Shown piece by piece: positions 17,692 through 26,636 of a stretch of 64,000 bases of DNA. The DNA lies in contig NZ_CP077079.1 in the NCBI RefSeq assembly GCF_019139815.1, positions 4,774,001-4,838,000 of the forward strand, read 5' to 3'. Position numbers and translations under genes: made by a program. The notes under the pieces are model-generated. The model saw nothing but the letters and a program-made list of their open reading frames with translations. It did not search any database and was not told where the DNA came from. Each line of letters begins with the position of its first letter. The first letter of the stretch is position 1. This stretch comes from Pseudomonas asgharzadehiana (lineage in GTDB: Bacteria > Pseudomonadota > Gammaproteobacteria > Pseudomonadales > Pseudomonadaceae).

Positions 17692-17693
17692 TA

Positions 17694-17722
17694 TTGGACG
17701 CTGACAGTGGTCTATATATAAT
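17694..17722 (+). promoter_or_regulatory. Sigma-70 promoter of ETF-QO
   Basis: A –35 TTGGAC (17694–17699), a 17-bp spacer and a perfect –10 TATAAT (17717–17722), about 105 bp before the GTG start. It is one of the best promoter matches in the window. Confidence 0.7.
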
Positions 17723-17826
17723 GCGCCACCTAGAGAGAAAGGTGGGTCCCGCCGTTGCCGCCGGACCACACCGAACCTCCACCCATTAGAAAAAAAGCCT
17801 GTTGAGCCTTGAGTAGGAGATAGCCT

Positions 17827-19491
17827 GTGGAACGCGAATACATGGAATTCGACGTGGTCATCGTCGGCGCCGGCCCGGCGGGCCTGTCCGCCGCCTGCCG
17901 ACTGAAGCAGAAGGCCGCCGAAGCCGGTAAGGAAATCAGCGTCTGCGTGGTCGAGAAAGGCTCCGAGGTCGGCGCACACATCCTCTCCGGCGCCGTGTTT
18001 GAACCTCGCGCCCTGAACGAACTGTTCCCGGACTGGAAAGCCCTCGGCGCCCCGCTCAATACCCCCGTGGTGCGCGATGACATCTATGTACTGCGCAGCA
18101 GCGAGGCCTCCACCAAGGTGCCTGACTTCTTCGTGCCCAAGACCATGCACAACGAAGGCAACTACATCATCTCCCTCGGCAACCTGTGCCGCTGGCTGGC
18201 CCAACAGGCCGAAAACCTGGGCGTTGAAGTCTACCCAGGCTTCGCCGCCCAGGAAGCGCTGTTCGACGAAAACGGCGTGGTCCGCGGGATCATCACCGGC
18301 GACCTCGGCGTCGACCGTGAAGGCCACCCGAAAGAAGGCGTCTACACCCCAGGCATGGAGCTGCGTGGCAAGTACACGCTGTTCGCCGAAGGTTGCCGTG
18401 GCCACATCGGCAAGCAACTGATCAAGCGCTTCAACCTGGACAGCGACGCCGACGCCCAGCACTACGGCATCGGCCTCAAGGAAATCTGGGAAATCGACCC
18501 GGCCAAGCACCAACCCGGCCTGGTGGTACACACCGCCGGTTGGCCGCTGGACATCATGAGCAACGAGAACACCGGCGGCTCGTTCCTCTACCACTTGGAA
18601 AACAACCAGGTGGTCGTCGGCCTGATCGTCGACCTGTCCTACAGCAACGCCTTCCTGTCGCCGTTCGATGAGTTCCAGCGCCTCAAGCATCACCCGGTGC
18701 TGGCCCAGTACCTCGAAGGCGGCAAGCGCATCAGCTATGGCGCCCGCGCCCTGGCCAAAGGCGGCATCAACTCGTTGCCGAAGATGGTCTTCAAGGGCGG
18801 CGCCCTGATCGGTTGCGACCTGGGCACCATGAACGTGGCCAAGATCAAGGGCAGCCATACCGCCATGAAGTCCGGCATGCTCGCCGCCGACGCCGTGGCC
18901 GAGCGCCTGTTCGCCGAATCCGAAGGCGGCGATGAACTGACCAACTACGTCGACGGTTTCAAAACCAGCTGGCTCTACGAAGAACTGTTCGCCACCCGCA
19001 ACTTCGGCCCGGCGATGCACAAGTTCGGCCCAATCCTCGGCGCCGGCTTCAACTGGTTCGACCAGAACATCCTCGGCGGCAAAATGCCGTTTACCCTGCA
19101 CGACACCAAGCCGGACTACGCCTGCCTGAAGCTGGCCAAAGACAGCACGAAGATCGACTACCCCAAGCCCGACGGCAAGCTGAGCTTCGACAAGCTGAGT
19201 TCGGTGTTCATTTCCGGTACCAACCACGAAGAAGAACAGCCGTGCCACTTGAAGTTGAAAGACCCGAGCATCCCGATCGGCACCAACCTGCCGCTCTACG
19301 ATGAACCGGCACAGCGTTACTGCCCGGCCGGCGTGTATGAAGTGATCACCCAGGAAGACGGCGAGAAGCGCTTCCAGATCAACGCCCAGAACTGCGTGCA
19401 CTGCAAGACCTGTGACATCAAGGACCCTTCGCAGAACATCACCTGGGTTACACCGGAAGGCGCAGGTGGGCCGACTTACCCGAATATGTAA
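17827..19491 (+). CDS. Electron transfer flavoprotein–ubiquinone oxidoreductase (ETF-QO)
   Basis: A 554-residue membrane-associated flavoprotein that accepts electrons from EtfAB and reduces ubiquinone. The N-terminal FAD motif GAGPAG is at residues 14–19, and the middle region carries the quinone-binding domain. The C-terminal ferredoxin-like domain has RYCPAGVYEV and NAQNCVHCKTCDIKDPSQNI, which supply the four cysteines of a 4Fe-4S cluster. The first codon is GTG at 17827 with AGGAG upstream; an in-frame ATG five codons later is the alternative. It is divergent from etfBA and followed by a strong terminator. Confidence 0.97.
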   Translation: MEREYMEFDVVIVGAGPAGLSAACRLKQKAAEAGKEISVCVVEKGSEVGAHILSGAVFEPRALNELFPDWKALGAPLNTPVVRDDIYVLRSSEASTKVPDFFVPKTMHNEGNYIISLGNLCRWLAQQAENLGVEVYPGFAAQEALFDENGVVRGIITGDLGVDREGHPKEGVYTPGMELRGKYTLFAEGCRGHIGKQLIKRFNLDSDADAQHYGIGLKEIWEIDPAKHQPGLVVHTAGWPLDIMSNENTGGSFLYHLENNQVVVGLIVDLSYSNAFLSPFDEFQRLKHHPVLAQYLEGGKRISYGARALAKGGINSLPKMVFKGGALIGCDLGTMNVAKIKGSHTAMKSGMLAADAVAERLFAESEGGDELTNYVDGFKTSWLYEELFATRNFGPAMHKFGPILGAGFNWFDQNILGGKMPFTLHDTKPDYACLKLAKDSTKIDYPKPDGKLSFDKLSSVFISGTNHEEEQPCHLKLKDPSIPIGTNLPLYDEPAQRYCPAGVYEVITQEDGEKRFQINAQNCVHCKTCDIKDPSQNITWVTPEGAGGPTYPNM

Positions 19492-19525
19492 CGCGGCTCC
19501 TCACAACGCATTTCGCCACACCTGA

Positions 19526-19555
19526 AAGCCAACGCCTCAAGCGTTGGCTTTTTTT
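19526..19555 (+). terminator. Rho-independent terminator of ETF-QO
   Basis: AAGCCAACGC (19526–19535), loop CTCAA, GCGTTGGCTT (19541–19550), then a T-run to 19555. A perfect 10-bp stem, 35 bp after the stop codon. The A-run on the other side is short, so it acts mainly on the plus strand. Confidence 0.92.
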
Positions 19556-19583
19556 GTACCCGCTCAAGCGCTCAACCCGTGCC

Positions 19584-20789
19584 TCATGGTCGGCTGCCCT
19601 CGGCGACAGCGGCGGCTTTGCTTTGCCGGGTGTAACTCAGCACACAGTGCGCGACGAGGCCGAAGATCAAGCCCCAGAACGCAGCGGCCAGCCCCAGGTA
19701 GCTCATGCCCGAAGCGGTGACCAGAAAGGTAATCAGCGCCGCTTCGCGTTGTTTCTCGTCGGCCATGGCGCCTGTCAACCCGGTGCTGATTGCGCCGAAC
19801 AGTGCCAGGCCCGCCAGGGAGGCAATCAGCTCTTTGGGCAAGGCAGAAAATACCGAAGCCAGGGTCGCGCCAAAGATACCCATCAGGATGTAGAACACCC
19901 CGCAGGCGATCCCGGCGATGTAGCGCTTGTCGCGGTCTTCATGGGCTTCGCGGCCGGTGCAGATGGCGGCGGTAATCGCTGCCAGATTCAAACCATGGGA
20001 GCCGAACGGTGCCATCAGGATCGAGCCGATCGCCGTCACCGAAATGATTGAGCGCGCTGGCGTGTGGTAGCCCGAAGTGCGCAATACCGCCATGCCCGGC
20101 ACGTACTGACCGGTCAGGGTCACCAGCGCCAGCGGCAAGCCGATATTAATGATGGCGTGCCAGCTCCACTGCGGCGCGATAAACACCGGCTGGGCGACGG
20201 CGATAGTCATTGCCCCGCTGTTGAGTTCACCAAACGAGGCAGCGACCGCGCAGCCGATAATCAGCACGGACAGGATGGCGTAACGTGGCGAGAAACGCTT
20301 GAACACCAGGTAAGTCGCGATCATCGCCAGCACCAGCGCCGGTTGCAGCTTGATCGAGGTGAACAGCTCGGCACCGAAGCGGAACAGGATGCCGGCGAGC
20401 ATGGCGGCGGCGATGGCTTTGGGCAGGCGACTCATCAGCTTGTCGAACGCGCCAGACAAACCCACCACGGCAATAATCACTGACGCAACCACGTACGCGC
20501 CGATGGCCTGGGGCAGAGTCACCGTGGGCAGCATCGAGACCAGCAACGCCGCTCCCGGCGTCGACCACGCGGTGATTACCGGCACCCGCAGGCGCCAGCT
20601 CAAAAACAGGCCGGTAATCCCGCTGCCAATGGAAATTGCCCAGATCCACGATGACACCTCGTCATTGGGCAGGTGCGCTTCCTTAGCCGCCTGAAACACG
20701 ATGATCAAGGGACCGGCATACGAAATGATCACGGCGATAAAACCCGCAATCACGGCTGACAGGGATAGATCCTTTCTGAGTGTGTCCAT
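19584..20789 (-). CDS. Benzoate/H+ symporter BenE family transporter
   Basis: A 401-residue inner-membrane transporter of the BenE family with about 12 hydrophobic segments. It starts MDTLRKDLSLSAVIAGFIAVIISYAG and contains the family-typical stretch AWSTPGAALL. The ATG at 20789 begins the family-typical sequence; the longer frame reads through the AT-rich regulatory region. BenE members import benzoate or related aromatic acids with protons. No ben or cat catabolic genes are nearby, so the substrate may differ. It is divergent from a MocR-type regulator, which probably controls it through repeats in the shared 346-bp region. Confidence 0.85.
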   Translation of the reverse strand: MDTLRKDLSLSAVIAGFIAVIISYAGPLIIVFQAAKEAHLPNDEVSSWIWAISIGSGITGLFLSWRLRVPVITAWSTPGAALLVSMLPTVTLPQAIGAYVVASVIIAVVGLSGAFDKLMSRLPKAIAAAMLAGILFRFGAELFTSIKLQPALVLAMIATYLVFKRFSPRYAILSVLIIGCAVAASFGELNSGAMTIAVAQPVFIAPQWSWHAIINIGLPLALVTLTGQYVPGMAVLRTSGYHTPARSIISVTAIGSILMAPFGSHGLNLAAITAAICTGREAHEDRDKRYIAGIACGVFYILMGIFGATLASVFSALPKELIASLAGLALFGAISTGLTGAMADEKQREAALITFLVTASGMSYLGLAAAFWGLIFGLVAHCVLSYTRQSKAAAVAEGSRP

Positions 20790-20838
20790 GATGTCTCGAC
20801 TTGGCGCGGCAGCGTCGCGCAGTGACCAGGGGGATGAT

Positions 20839-20908
20839 CGATTCGATTGACTCGATTCGAGGCGAGTGTATTTGATTAAATTGAGTTGATTCAATAAGCA
20901 ACTCAATT
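20839..20908. promoter_or_regulatory. Operator-like repeats between benE-like and MocR genes (proximal cluster)
   Basis: CGATTCGA is repeated directly at 20839–20846 and 20853–20860 (14-bp period). Next to it, AATTGAGTTG (20879–20888) and CAACTCAATT (20899–20908) form a perfect 10-bp inverted repeat with a 10-bp spacer. The sequence is much more AT-rich than its surroundings. No T-run follows. MocR regulators commonly bind repeated sites in such divergent regions. Confidence 0.5.
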
Positions 20909-21027
20909 ATCACCCAATATTTTTTGAGATCATCAGCGCATCTCCTCAACGACTTGAATACAACCCTTTGATTACTAAATAAAATACTAAAATACACCCT
21001 CTACAATAAAAGCAATCAGCCATAAAA

Positions 21028-21051
21028 TTATCGATTCAATCGAATCAATAA
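21028..21051. promoter_or_regulatory. Operator-like inverted repeat (distal cluster) before the MocR gene
   Basis: TTATCGATTC (21028–21037), spacer AATC, GAATCAATAA (21042–21051): 10-bp arms with one mismatch. The CGATTC core is shared with the proximal repeats 180 bp away, suggesting one regulator binds both ends of the divergent region. Confidence 0.5.
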
Positions 21052-21135
21052 AGCGATTAGCTCATCTGATCAGGCATCCATATCCCTGTGATATGCTCGA
21101 CGCTTCATCATTTCTACGAAGGGCAGTGATCATTC

Positions 21136-22524
21136 ATGTGGGTTCCCCAGCTAAGCGAGTTCAACCAGCCGGTGTATTTGGCGATTGCCGACGCATTGGC
21201 ACGCGATATCAGCAACGGCGTGTTGAACAAAGGCGATCGCCTGCCGACCCTGCGGGAGCTGGCCACGGCCCTGGATGTCACGCCGGGCACTATCAGCCGC
21301 GCGTACAGCGAAGCGCAGCGCCGGGGCCTGGTGCAGGGGGAAGTGGGCCGCGGTACGTTTGTGCTCACTCAGAACCCACCGGGGCCGGCGGCGAGCAACA
21401 GCCCGGCGGCGCTGAATCTGGGGCAGCCGGAACTGCTCGACCTGTCGATCATCAAGCCCGGCAGCGAAACCCTGGAACACTGGCTGCGCGACGCATTGGT
21501 GAGCCTGGCCAGGAGCACCGATTTCGCGGGCGCCCTGGACTACGCCCCGGACGGCGGTCACCCGGCGCATCGCGAGGCGGGAGCACAGTGGCTACGGCAT
21601 TCATTGCCCGAGGCACAGTGGCAGCAGGTGATCATCACCGCCGGCGCGCAGCATGGCTTGATGGTGGCGATGAGCGCCCTGACCAACGCCGGCGACCTGG
21701 TGCTCTGCGAGGCACTGTGCTACCCCGGCATCATTTCCCTGGCCCATGGTCTTGAACGCCGCCTGCGTGGCGTGCCGATGGATGACGAAGGCATCATTCC
21801 CGAGGCGCTGCGCGAACTGTGCCGGCGGGAAAAACCGGCGATGCTGGTGTGCGTCGCGACCTGCCAGAACCCGACGGCGGCGATCATGTCGCAACAACGT
21901 CGGGCGCAAATCGCAGCGTTGGCCGAAGAGTTCGACTTCATCATCCTCGACGACGACATCTACGGCTTTCTTGCCACCGACCCGTCCATCAAACCCCTTT
22001 CGGCGTTTGCCCCGGACCGCTCGGTGTACCTCACCAGCCTGTCGAAGTCGGTGATGCCCGCATTGCGTATCGGCTACCTGCACAGCCCGCCAAAATTGCT
22101 GTCGCGGCTCAGCTCGATGGTGCGTAGCAGCGTCTGGATGCCATCACCACTGACCGCGCAACTGGCCAGCAATGTGATCACCGAAGGCATGGACCAAAAA
22201 CTGATCCGCATCCACCGCAACGAGGCGGCCGGCCGGCAAGCGATTGCCCGCGAGATCTTCGCCAGGTTCGAGCTCAAGACCCAGCCCTACGCCTACCATG
22301 TGTGGCTGACATTGCCGGAGCCATGGACCAGCGACGAGTTCACCATGCTGGCTCGGGCCAATGGCGTGCTGGTACTTAGTGGCACGCAGTTCCAGGCCGA
22401 ACGCTCTGAAATGACACGCTGCGTGCGACTGGTGCTGATGTCGCCCACCAGCCGCAACGAATTGCGCTTTGCCCTGACCAAACTGGCCAGCCTGATCGAA
22501 ACCGACCCGCGCCGTTACTACTAG
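21136..22524 (+). CDS. MocR-type regulator / aminotransferase-like protein
   Basis: A 462-residue GntR–aminotransferase fusion. Residues 10–75 form the winged helix (YLAIADALARDISNGVLNKGDRLPTLRELATAL). The aminotransferase-like domain begins near 100, with the PLP lysine in YLTSLSKSVMPALRIGYL. It is divergent from the BenE-like transporter gene, the usual arrangement for a MocR and its target, and the shared region has repeated CGATTC motifs. The stop overlaps the convergent AraC gene's stop by 4 bp. The inducer is not evident; PLP-bound amino acid derivatives are typical. Confidence 0.9.
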   Translation: MWVPQLSEFNQPVYLAIADALARDISNGVLNKGDRLPTLRELATALDVTPGTISRAYSEAQRRGLVQGEVGRGTFVLTQNPPGPAASNSPAALNLGQPELLDLSIIKPGSETLEHWLRDALVSLARSTDFAGALDYAPDGGHPAHREAGAQWLRHSLPEAQWQQVIITAGAQHGLMVAMSALTNAGDLVLCEALCYPGIISLAHGLERRLRGVPMDDEGIIPEALRELCRREKPAMLVCVATCQNPTAAIMSQQRRAQIAALAEEFDFIILDDDIYGFLATDPSIKPLSAFAPDRSVYLTSLSKSVMPALRIGYLHSPPKLLSRLSSMVRSSVWMPSPLTAQLASNVITEGMDQKLIRIHRNEAAGRQAIAREIFARFELKTQPYAYHVWLTLPEPWTSDEFTMLARANGVLVLSGTQFQAERSEMTRCVRLVLMSPTSRNELRFALTKLASLIETDPRRYY

Positions 22525-23414
22525 GCCGCGCGCTCCTCGCCGGGGTTGCGCTCGAAGTAGCGCTTGTATTCGCGACTGAACTGCGACGTGCTCTGGTACC
22601 CCACGCTGTGCGCCGCCTGCGCCACACTCATGCCGTCCACCAGCAGCAACTGCTGGGCCTTGAGCAAGCGCAGGCGCTTCAGATATTGCACCGGCGACAG
22701 CAAGGTGCAGCGCTTGAAGTGCTCATGAAAGGTCGAAGCGCTCATATGCGCATACCCGGCCAATGTCTCGATGTTCAGCGGCTCGGCGAAATGCGCGTGC
22801 AGGTGGTTCAACGAGGTGGCGATTCGCGAAAATTGCCCCTGTTGCTCCACCAGCGCGCGCAACACATCGGCCTGGGGCCCGCGCAACGCCGTGAACAATA
22901 ATTCGCGCACTCGCGACGGGCCGATGATCCGGCTTTCCAGCGGATCGTGCAGGCACTGCAGCAGCCGCTCGACGCAACCGCGCATCGCATCATCAAGCAC
23001 CACGGAGCTCATCGACGCCAGCGTCTGCGCCGTCGGCGGTGGCCCGGCCTGCATGCCCATGGCCATGACCAACTCACCCAGCACCACGCGGTCGATACCC
23101 ACCGTCACCCCCAATAATGGCGCACCCGGCGCCATGGCGAAGGTCTCGCACTCGAACGGCACCGGCATGGCCTGGATCAGGTAATGCCCGGCGCCATACT
23201 CCAGCGTCCGCGGGCCCAGGTACGCGACTTTGCTGCCCTGCGCCACGAACATCAGGCTCGGCTCATAGATCTGCGGCCCGCGCGCCACGTCGCAACTGGC
23301 GCGCAATACCTTTACGCCGGGCAGGTGGGTCGGGGAGAAACCGTCGCGGGACGTGAGCCCCTCGATCAAGGAAACCAGCGTGGCATTGGCGTCGAGATGG
23401 CGGGTCAACAACAT
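22521..23414 (-). CDS. AraC-family transcriptional regulator
   Basis: A 297-residue regulator. Residues about 20–180 match the AraC N-terminal arm/cupin type seen with alcohol dehydrogenase neighbours (GAGHYLIQAMPVPFECETF). The C-terminal 100 residues hold the double HTH (HFAEPLNIETLAGYAHMSASTFHEHFKRC and SVAQAAHSVGYQSTSQFSREYKRYF). The start ATG is at 23414. It is divergent from the zinc alcohol dehydrogenase at 23595, a common pairing in proteobacteria, and most likely activates that gene in response to an aldehyde or alcohol. The ligand is not known. Confidence 0.9.
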   Translation of the reverse strand: MLLTRHLDANATLVSLIEGLTSRDGFSPTHLPGVKVLRASCDVARGPQIYEPSLMFVAQGSKVAYLGPRTLEYGAGHYLIQAMPVPFECETFAMAPGAPLLGVTVGIDRVVLGELVMAMGMQAGPPPTAQTLASMSSVVLDDAMRGCVERLLQCLHDPLESRIIGPSRVRELLFTALRGPQADVLRALVEQQGQFSRIATSLNHLHAHFAEPLNIETLAGYAHMSASTFHEHFKRCTLLSPVQYLKRLRLLKAQQLLLVDGMSVAQAAHSVGYQSTSQFSREYKRYFERNPGEERAA

Positions 23415-23594
23415 GGCAAAAAACTTCGTGAAAAAGAGATGCGAGCATCATCGCAGGTCTGACGGTACATAAATCCAAACAGAGGGCACTGCCGGACGAA
23501 TAGGCATGAGACTCGGAGCAATCGCCATGGCCGCCCACAAGGTCGGCACGGAGAATGGCCCACCTCACTTTCCAACGCTTTTGCGAGGTTTTCC

Positions 23595-24647
23595 ATGTAC
23601 ACCGCCATCGGCTATGCCGCCCAATCGGCCACCACGCCCCTCGCCCCCATGTCGTTTGAACGCCGCAGCCCGCGCGCCGATGACGTGGCCATCGAGATCC
23701 TCTATTGCGGCGTCTGCCACTCCGACATCCATCAGGCACGCAACGAGTGGGGCATCGCCGTGTACCCGCTGATGCCCGGTCATGAGATCGTCGGCAAAGT
23801 TACCGCCGTCGGTGCCAGCGTCACCGCCCATAAAGTCGGCGACCTGGTCGGCGTAGGCTGCATGGTCGATTCATGCCGCCACTGCGACGCCTGCCAAGCG
23901 GACCTCGAGCAATATTGCCTCGAAGGCCCGACCATGACCTACGCCACCCCCGACCGCGTGGACGGCAGCAACACCATGGGCGGTTACTCCGACAGCATCG
24001 TGGTCAGCGAGCACTTCGTGGTGAAAATCCCGGCCACGCTCGACCTGGCCAGCGCCGCGCCGATCCTGTGCGCGGGCATCACCACTTATTCGCCGCTCAA
24101 GCATTACGGCGTCAAGGCTGGCGACAAGGTGGGGATCCTGGGCATGGGCGGCCTGGGCCACATGGGCATCAAGTTCGCCAAGGCCATGGGTGCCGAAGTC
24201 ACGCTGTTCACCCGCTCGGCGAGCAAGGCCGAAGAAGGTCGCCGCCAGGGCGCCGACCACGTGATCGTGTCCACCGATGCCGAACAGATGAAAGCCGCCG
24301 CCGGGCACTTCGACTTCCTGCTGGACACCATCCCGGTGCAGCACGACCTGAACCCCTACCTCGATGTGCTGCGCTTTGATGGCGTGCATATTCTGGTCGG
24401 TTTGATCGAGCCGGTGGACCCGCCCGTCAACGCCGCCAAACTGGTGCTGGGGCGTAAAGTGCTGGCCGGCTCGCTGATCGGCGGCATTGCCGAAACCCAG
24501 GAAGTCCTGGATTTCTGCGCAGAGCATGGCATCACCTGCGACATCGAAATGCTCGACATCCGCCAGATCAACGAGGCCTACGCCCGCATGATCGCCGGTG
24601 ACGTGAAGTACCGCTTTGTTATCGACATGGCAACCTTGAAAGCCTGA
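23595..24647 (+). CDS. Zinc-dependent NAD(P) alcohol dehydrogenase (YahK/cinnamyl alcohol dehydrogenase type)
   Basis: A 350-residue medium-chain dehydrogenase/reductase. The catalytic zinc ligands lie in CGVCHSD and GHE, and the structural zinc in CRHCDACQADLEQYC (residues about 95–110). The Rossmann motif is GILGMGGLGHMG. Members usually reduce a range of aldehydes with NADPH and so protect against reactive aldehydes. The ATG at 23595 has GAGG upstream. It is divergent from an AraC regulator and abuts the convergent IclR gene exactly, the stops being adjacent with no spacer. Confidence 0.92.
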   Translation: MYTAIGYAAQSATTPLAPMSFERRSPRADDVAIEILYCGVCHSDIHQARNEWGIAVYPLMPGHEIVGKVTAVGASVTAHKVGDLVGVGCMVDSCRHCDACQADLEQYCLEGPTMTYATPDRVDGSNTMGGYSDSIVVSEHFVVKIPATLDLASAAPILCAGITTYSPLKHYGVKAGDKVGILGMGGLGHMGIKFAKAMGAEVTLFTRSASKAEEGRRQGADHVIVSTDAEQMKAAAGHFDFLLDTIPVQHDLNPYLDVLRFDGVHILVGLIEPVDPPVNAAKLVLGRKVLAGSLIGGIAETQEVLDFCAEHGITCDIEMLDIRQINEAYARMIAGDVKYRFVIDMATLKA

Positions 24648-25451
24648 TCAAACCTTCGCGCCCAACTGCGCGGAAAGCCGCGCTGCAACCTGTTTGATCA
24701 CAGGGATCAGCTCGGCCATTTTCTCCAGCGGCATGTAGGGCACGGTACTGGCGATGCTGATGCCGGCGACGATTCGCCGGCTGGCATCGCGCACCGGTGC
24801 CGCGACGCAACGGATCGACGGTTCGTTGTCTTCCAGATCGAACGCATAACCGCCCAACACATATTCATGCATGCGCTGCTCGAACTGCGCCCAGGACTGT
24901 TCCGGGTGCTGCGGCCATTGCAGGTTTTTCCCACCCGCCGGCAAGCTGGTTTCGTATAAGCGTTGCCACTCCTGTACCGAGTCATCCAGCAACATCGCCT
25001 TGCCCACGCCCGTGCGTGCCAACGGCATGCGGTGGCCGACCCGCGAACGCATCTCCGGGCCGTTGCGGCCGGGGTTCTTGTGCAGGTACAGCACGTCGTC
25101 GTATTCGCGAATGGCCAGGTGGATGGTATCGCCGGTCAGCGCGGACAACTCATCCAGGTAGGGCACCGCCAGGGTCACCAAGGGCAATTCTTCGCGAGCC
25201 TGGAACCCCAGCTCGATCAACTTCGGCCCCAGCAGGTAACCGACTTGCGGCACCACGCGCAGGTAACGCTCCTCCACCAGGCAACTGGCCAGGCGGTGGG
25301 TGGTGCTGCGGGTGGTGCCGATGCGCTTGGCGATCTCTTTCAGATCCCGCGCACCGGCCGCCACCGCTTGCACCACGCCCAGGCCACGCAGCAGGGTCTG
25401 GGTGCCGGTGGGAACGGCGTCTTTGACGGGGGTGTGGGGGGTTTCCTGCAT
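24648..25451 (-). CDS. IclR-family transcriptional regulator
   Basis: A 267-residue regulator. Residues 18–75 form the IclR winged helix (LLRGLGVVQAVAAGARDLKEIAKRIGTTRSTTHRLASCL), and residues 90–265 form the effector domain, with the family pattern GVGKAMLLDD and the C-terminal GISIASTVPYMPLEKM. The ATG at 25451 is chosen because the longer frame runs through the REPIN. It lies 200 bp downstream of araH on the same strand. Many Pseudomonas sugar operons end with or sit beside an IclR regulator, so control of the arabinose operon is a reasonable inference. Confidence 0.88.
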   Translation of the reverse strand: MQETPHTPVKDAVPTGTQTLLRGLGVVQAVAAGARDLKEIAKRIGTTRSTTHRLASCLVEERYLRVVPQVGYLLGPKLIELGFQAREELPLVTLAVPYLDELSALTGDTIHLAIREYDDVLYLHKNPGRNGPEMRSRVGHRMPLARTGVGKAMLLDDSVQEWQRLYETSLPAGGKNLQWPQHPEQSWAQFEQRMHEYVLGGYAFDLEDNEPSIRCVAAPVRDASRRIVAGISIASTVPYMPLEKMAELIPVIKQVAARLSAQLGAKV

Positions 25452-25524
25452 ATCGGGCCTATTGGGAAGTACGAAAACGGCGCCATTATGGCAAATGCTG
25501 AATATCAATACAGTGGAGATCCAA

Positions 25525-25630
25525 ATGTGGAGGGGGCTTGCTCCCGATGGCGGTGGGTCAGGGAAAAATGTGCAAGCTGACACTCTGCCATCGGGAGCAA
25601 GTCGAATCGTCGCACCGCCCCTCCCACATT
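25525..25630. repeat. REPIN between araH and the IclR gene
   Basis: A left arm with GTGGAGGGGGCTTGCTCCCG faces a right arm with TGCCATCGGGAGCAAG, followed by the extra TCGAATCGTCGCACCG segment and CCCTCCCACA. The extra segment is the reverse complement of that in the REPIN at 13452. Confidence 0.85.
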
Positions 25631-25658
25631 TGATCCTCTGTGTTCTACAGACCGGTTT

Positions 25659-26627
25659 TCAACGTTGTTTCATACGGTCGATGACCACCGCCAGCAACAG
25701 GATCGAACCACGGATCACGTACTGATAGAACGTGTCGATGTTCTTCAGGTTCATCGCGTTCTCGATGATCGCCAGGATCAGTACCCCGGCAATCACATGG
25801 CGGATCATACCGACCCCGCCGCTCAACGACACACCGCCCAGCACGCACGCCGAGATCACCGTCAGCTCGAAGCCCTGGCCGATCATCGGCTGGCCCGAGG
25901 TCATGCGCGACGCGAGGATCACCCCGGCCAGCGCGCCGATCAGACCGTGCACGGCAAAGATCAGGATCTTGGTGCGATCAACGTTGACCCCCGCCAGCAA
26001 TGCTGCTTCCGGGTTGCCGCCGATGGCCATGGTGTTGCGCCCGTAGGTCGTGTAGTTGAGCAGCCAACCGAAGAACAGGAAGCACAGGATGGTGATCAGG
26101 ATCGGCACCGGCACGCCGAACAACTGGCCGTTGCCGAAGATGAAGAACTGGTCCTGGGACACGCCCACTGCCTTGCCGTCGGCAAAAATGTAAGCCAGGC
26201 CGCGCACGATCTGCATGGTCGCCAGGGTGGTGATCAGCGCATTGACCCGCAGCTTGGCAATGACGATGCCGTTGATCAACCCGACGATCAGGCCCATCCC
26301 CAGCGCCGCGCCGATGCCGAGCATGACGCTGTCGGTATCGCGCATGACAATGGCCGCGACCACGCCGGCGCAGGCGATCACCGAGCCCACCGACAAGTCG
26401 AAATGCCCCGATGCCAGGCAAAACAGCATGGTGCACGCCGCGATGCCCACGGTGGACACCGCCAGGCCCAGCCCGCGCATGTTCAGCGGCGAAAGGAAGT
26501 TATCGATCAGCAAGGCGCACAGCACAAAAATGCCCACCGCCGCCAGCAGCATCGCCCAGTTGTCGAGCAGCGCGCGCATATCCAGGGGTTTGCGTGCGGT
26601 TGGCAACGCGTTGTTTTGAGTGGTCAT
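25659..26627 (-). CDS. araH: L-arabinose ABC transporter permease
   Basis: A 322-residue inner-membrane permease of the ribose/arabinose class with about nine or ten hydrophobic segments. It carries the coupling-loop signature GRNTMAIGGNPEAALLAGVNVDR and the motif ACAGVVAAIV. It begins 9 bp after the araG stop and is the last gene of the uptake operon. With AraF and AraG it would form the high-affinity arabinose importer. Assignment to arabinose rather than ribose or xylose rests mainly on the strong AraF match and on gene order F–G–H as in E. coli. Confidence 0.93.
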   Translation of the reverse strand: MTTQNNALPTARKPLDMRALLDNWAMLLAAVGIFVLCALLIDNFLSPLNMRGLGLAVSTVGIAACTMLFCLASGHFDLSVGSVIACAGVVAAIVMRDTDSVMLGIGAALGMGLIVGLINGIVIAKLRVNALITTLATMQIVRGLAYIFADGKAVGVSQDQFFIFGNGQLFGVPVPILITILCFLFFGWLLNYTTYGRNTMAIGGNPEAALLAGVNVDRTKILIFAVHGLIGALAGVILASRMTSGQPMIGQGFELTVISACVLGGVSLSGGVGMIRHVIAGVLILAIIENAMNLKNIDTFYQYVIRGSILLLAVVIDRMKQR

Positions 26628-26636
26628 GGTCTTCTC

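Noticed and set aside
17677..19401. A 574-residue open frame on the minus strand opposite ETF-QO
   Set aside because: ETF-QO is unmistakable on the plus strand. The opposite frame has biased Val/Ala/Gly/His composition and no recognisable fold.
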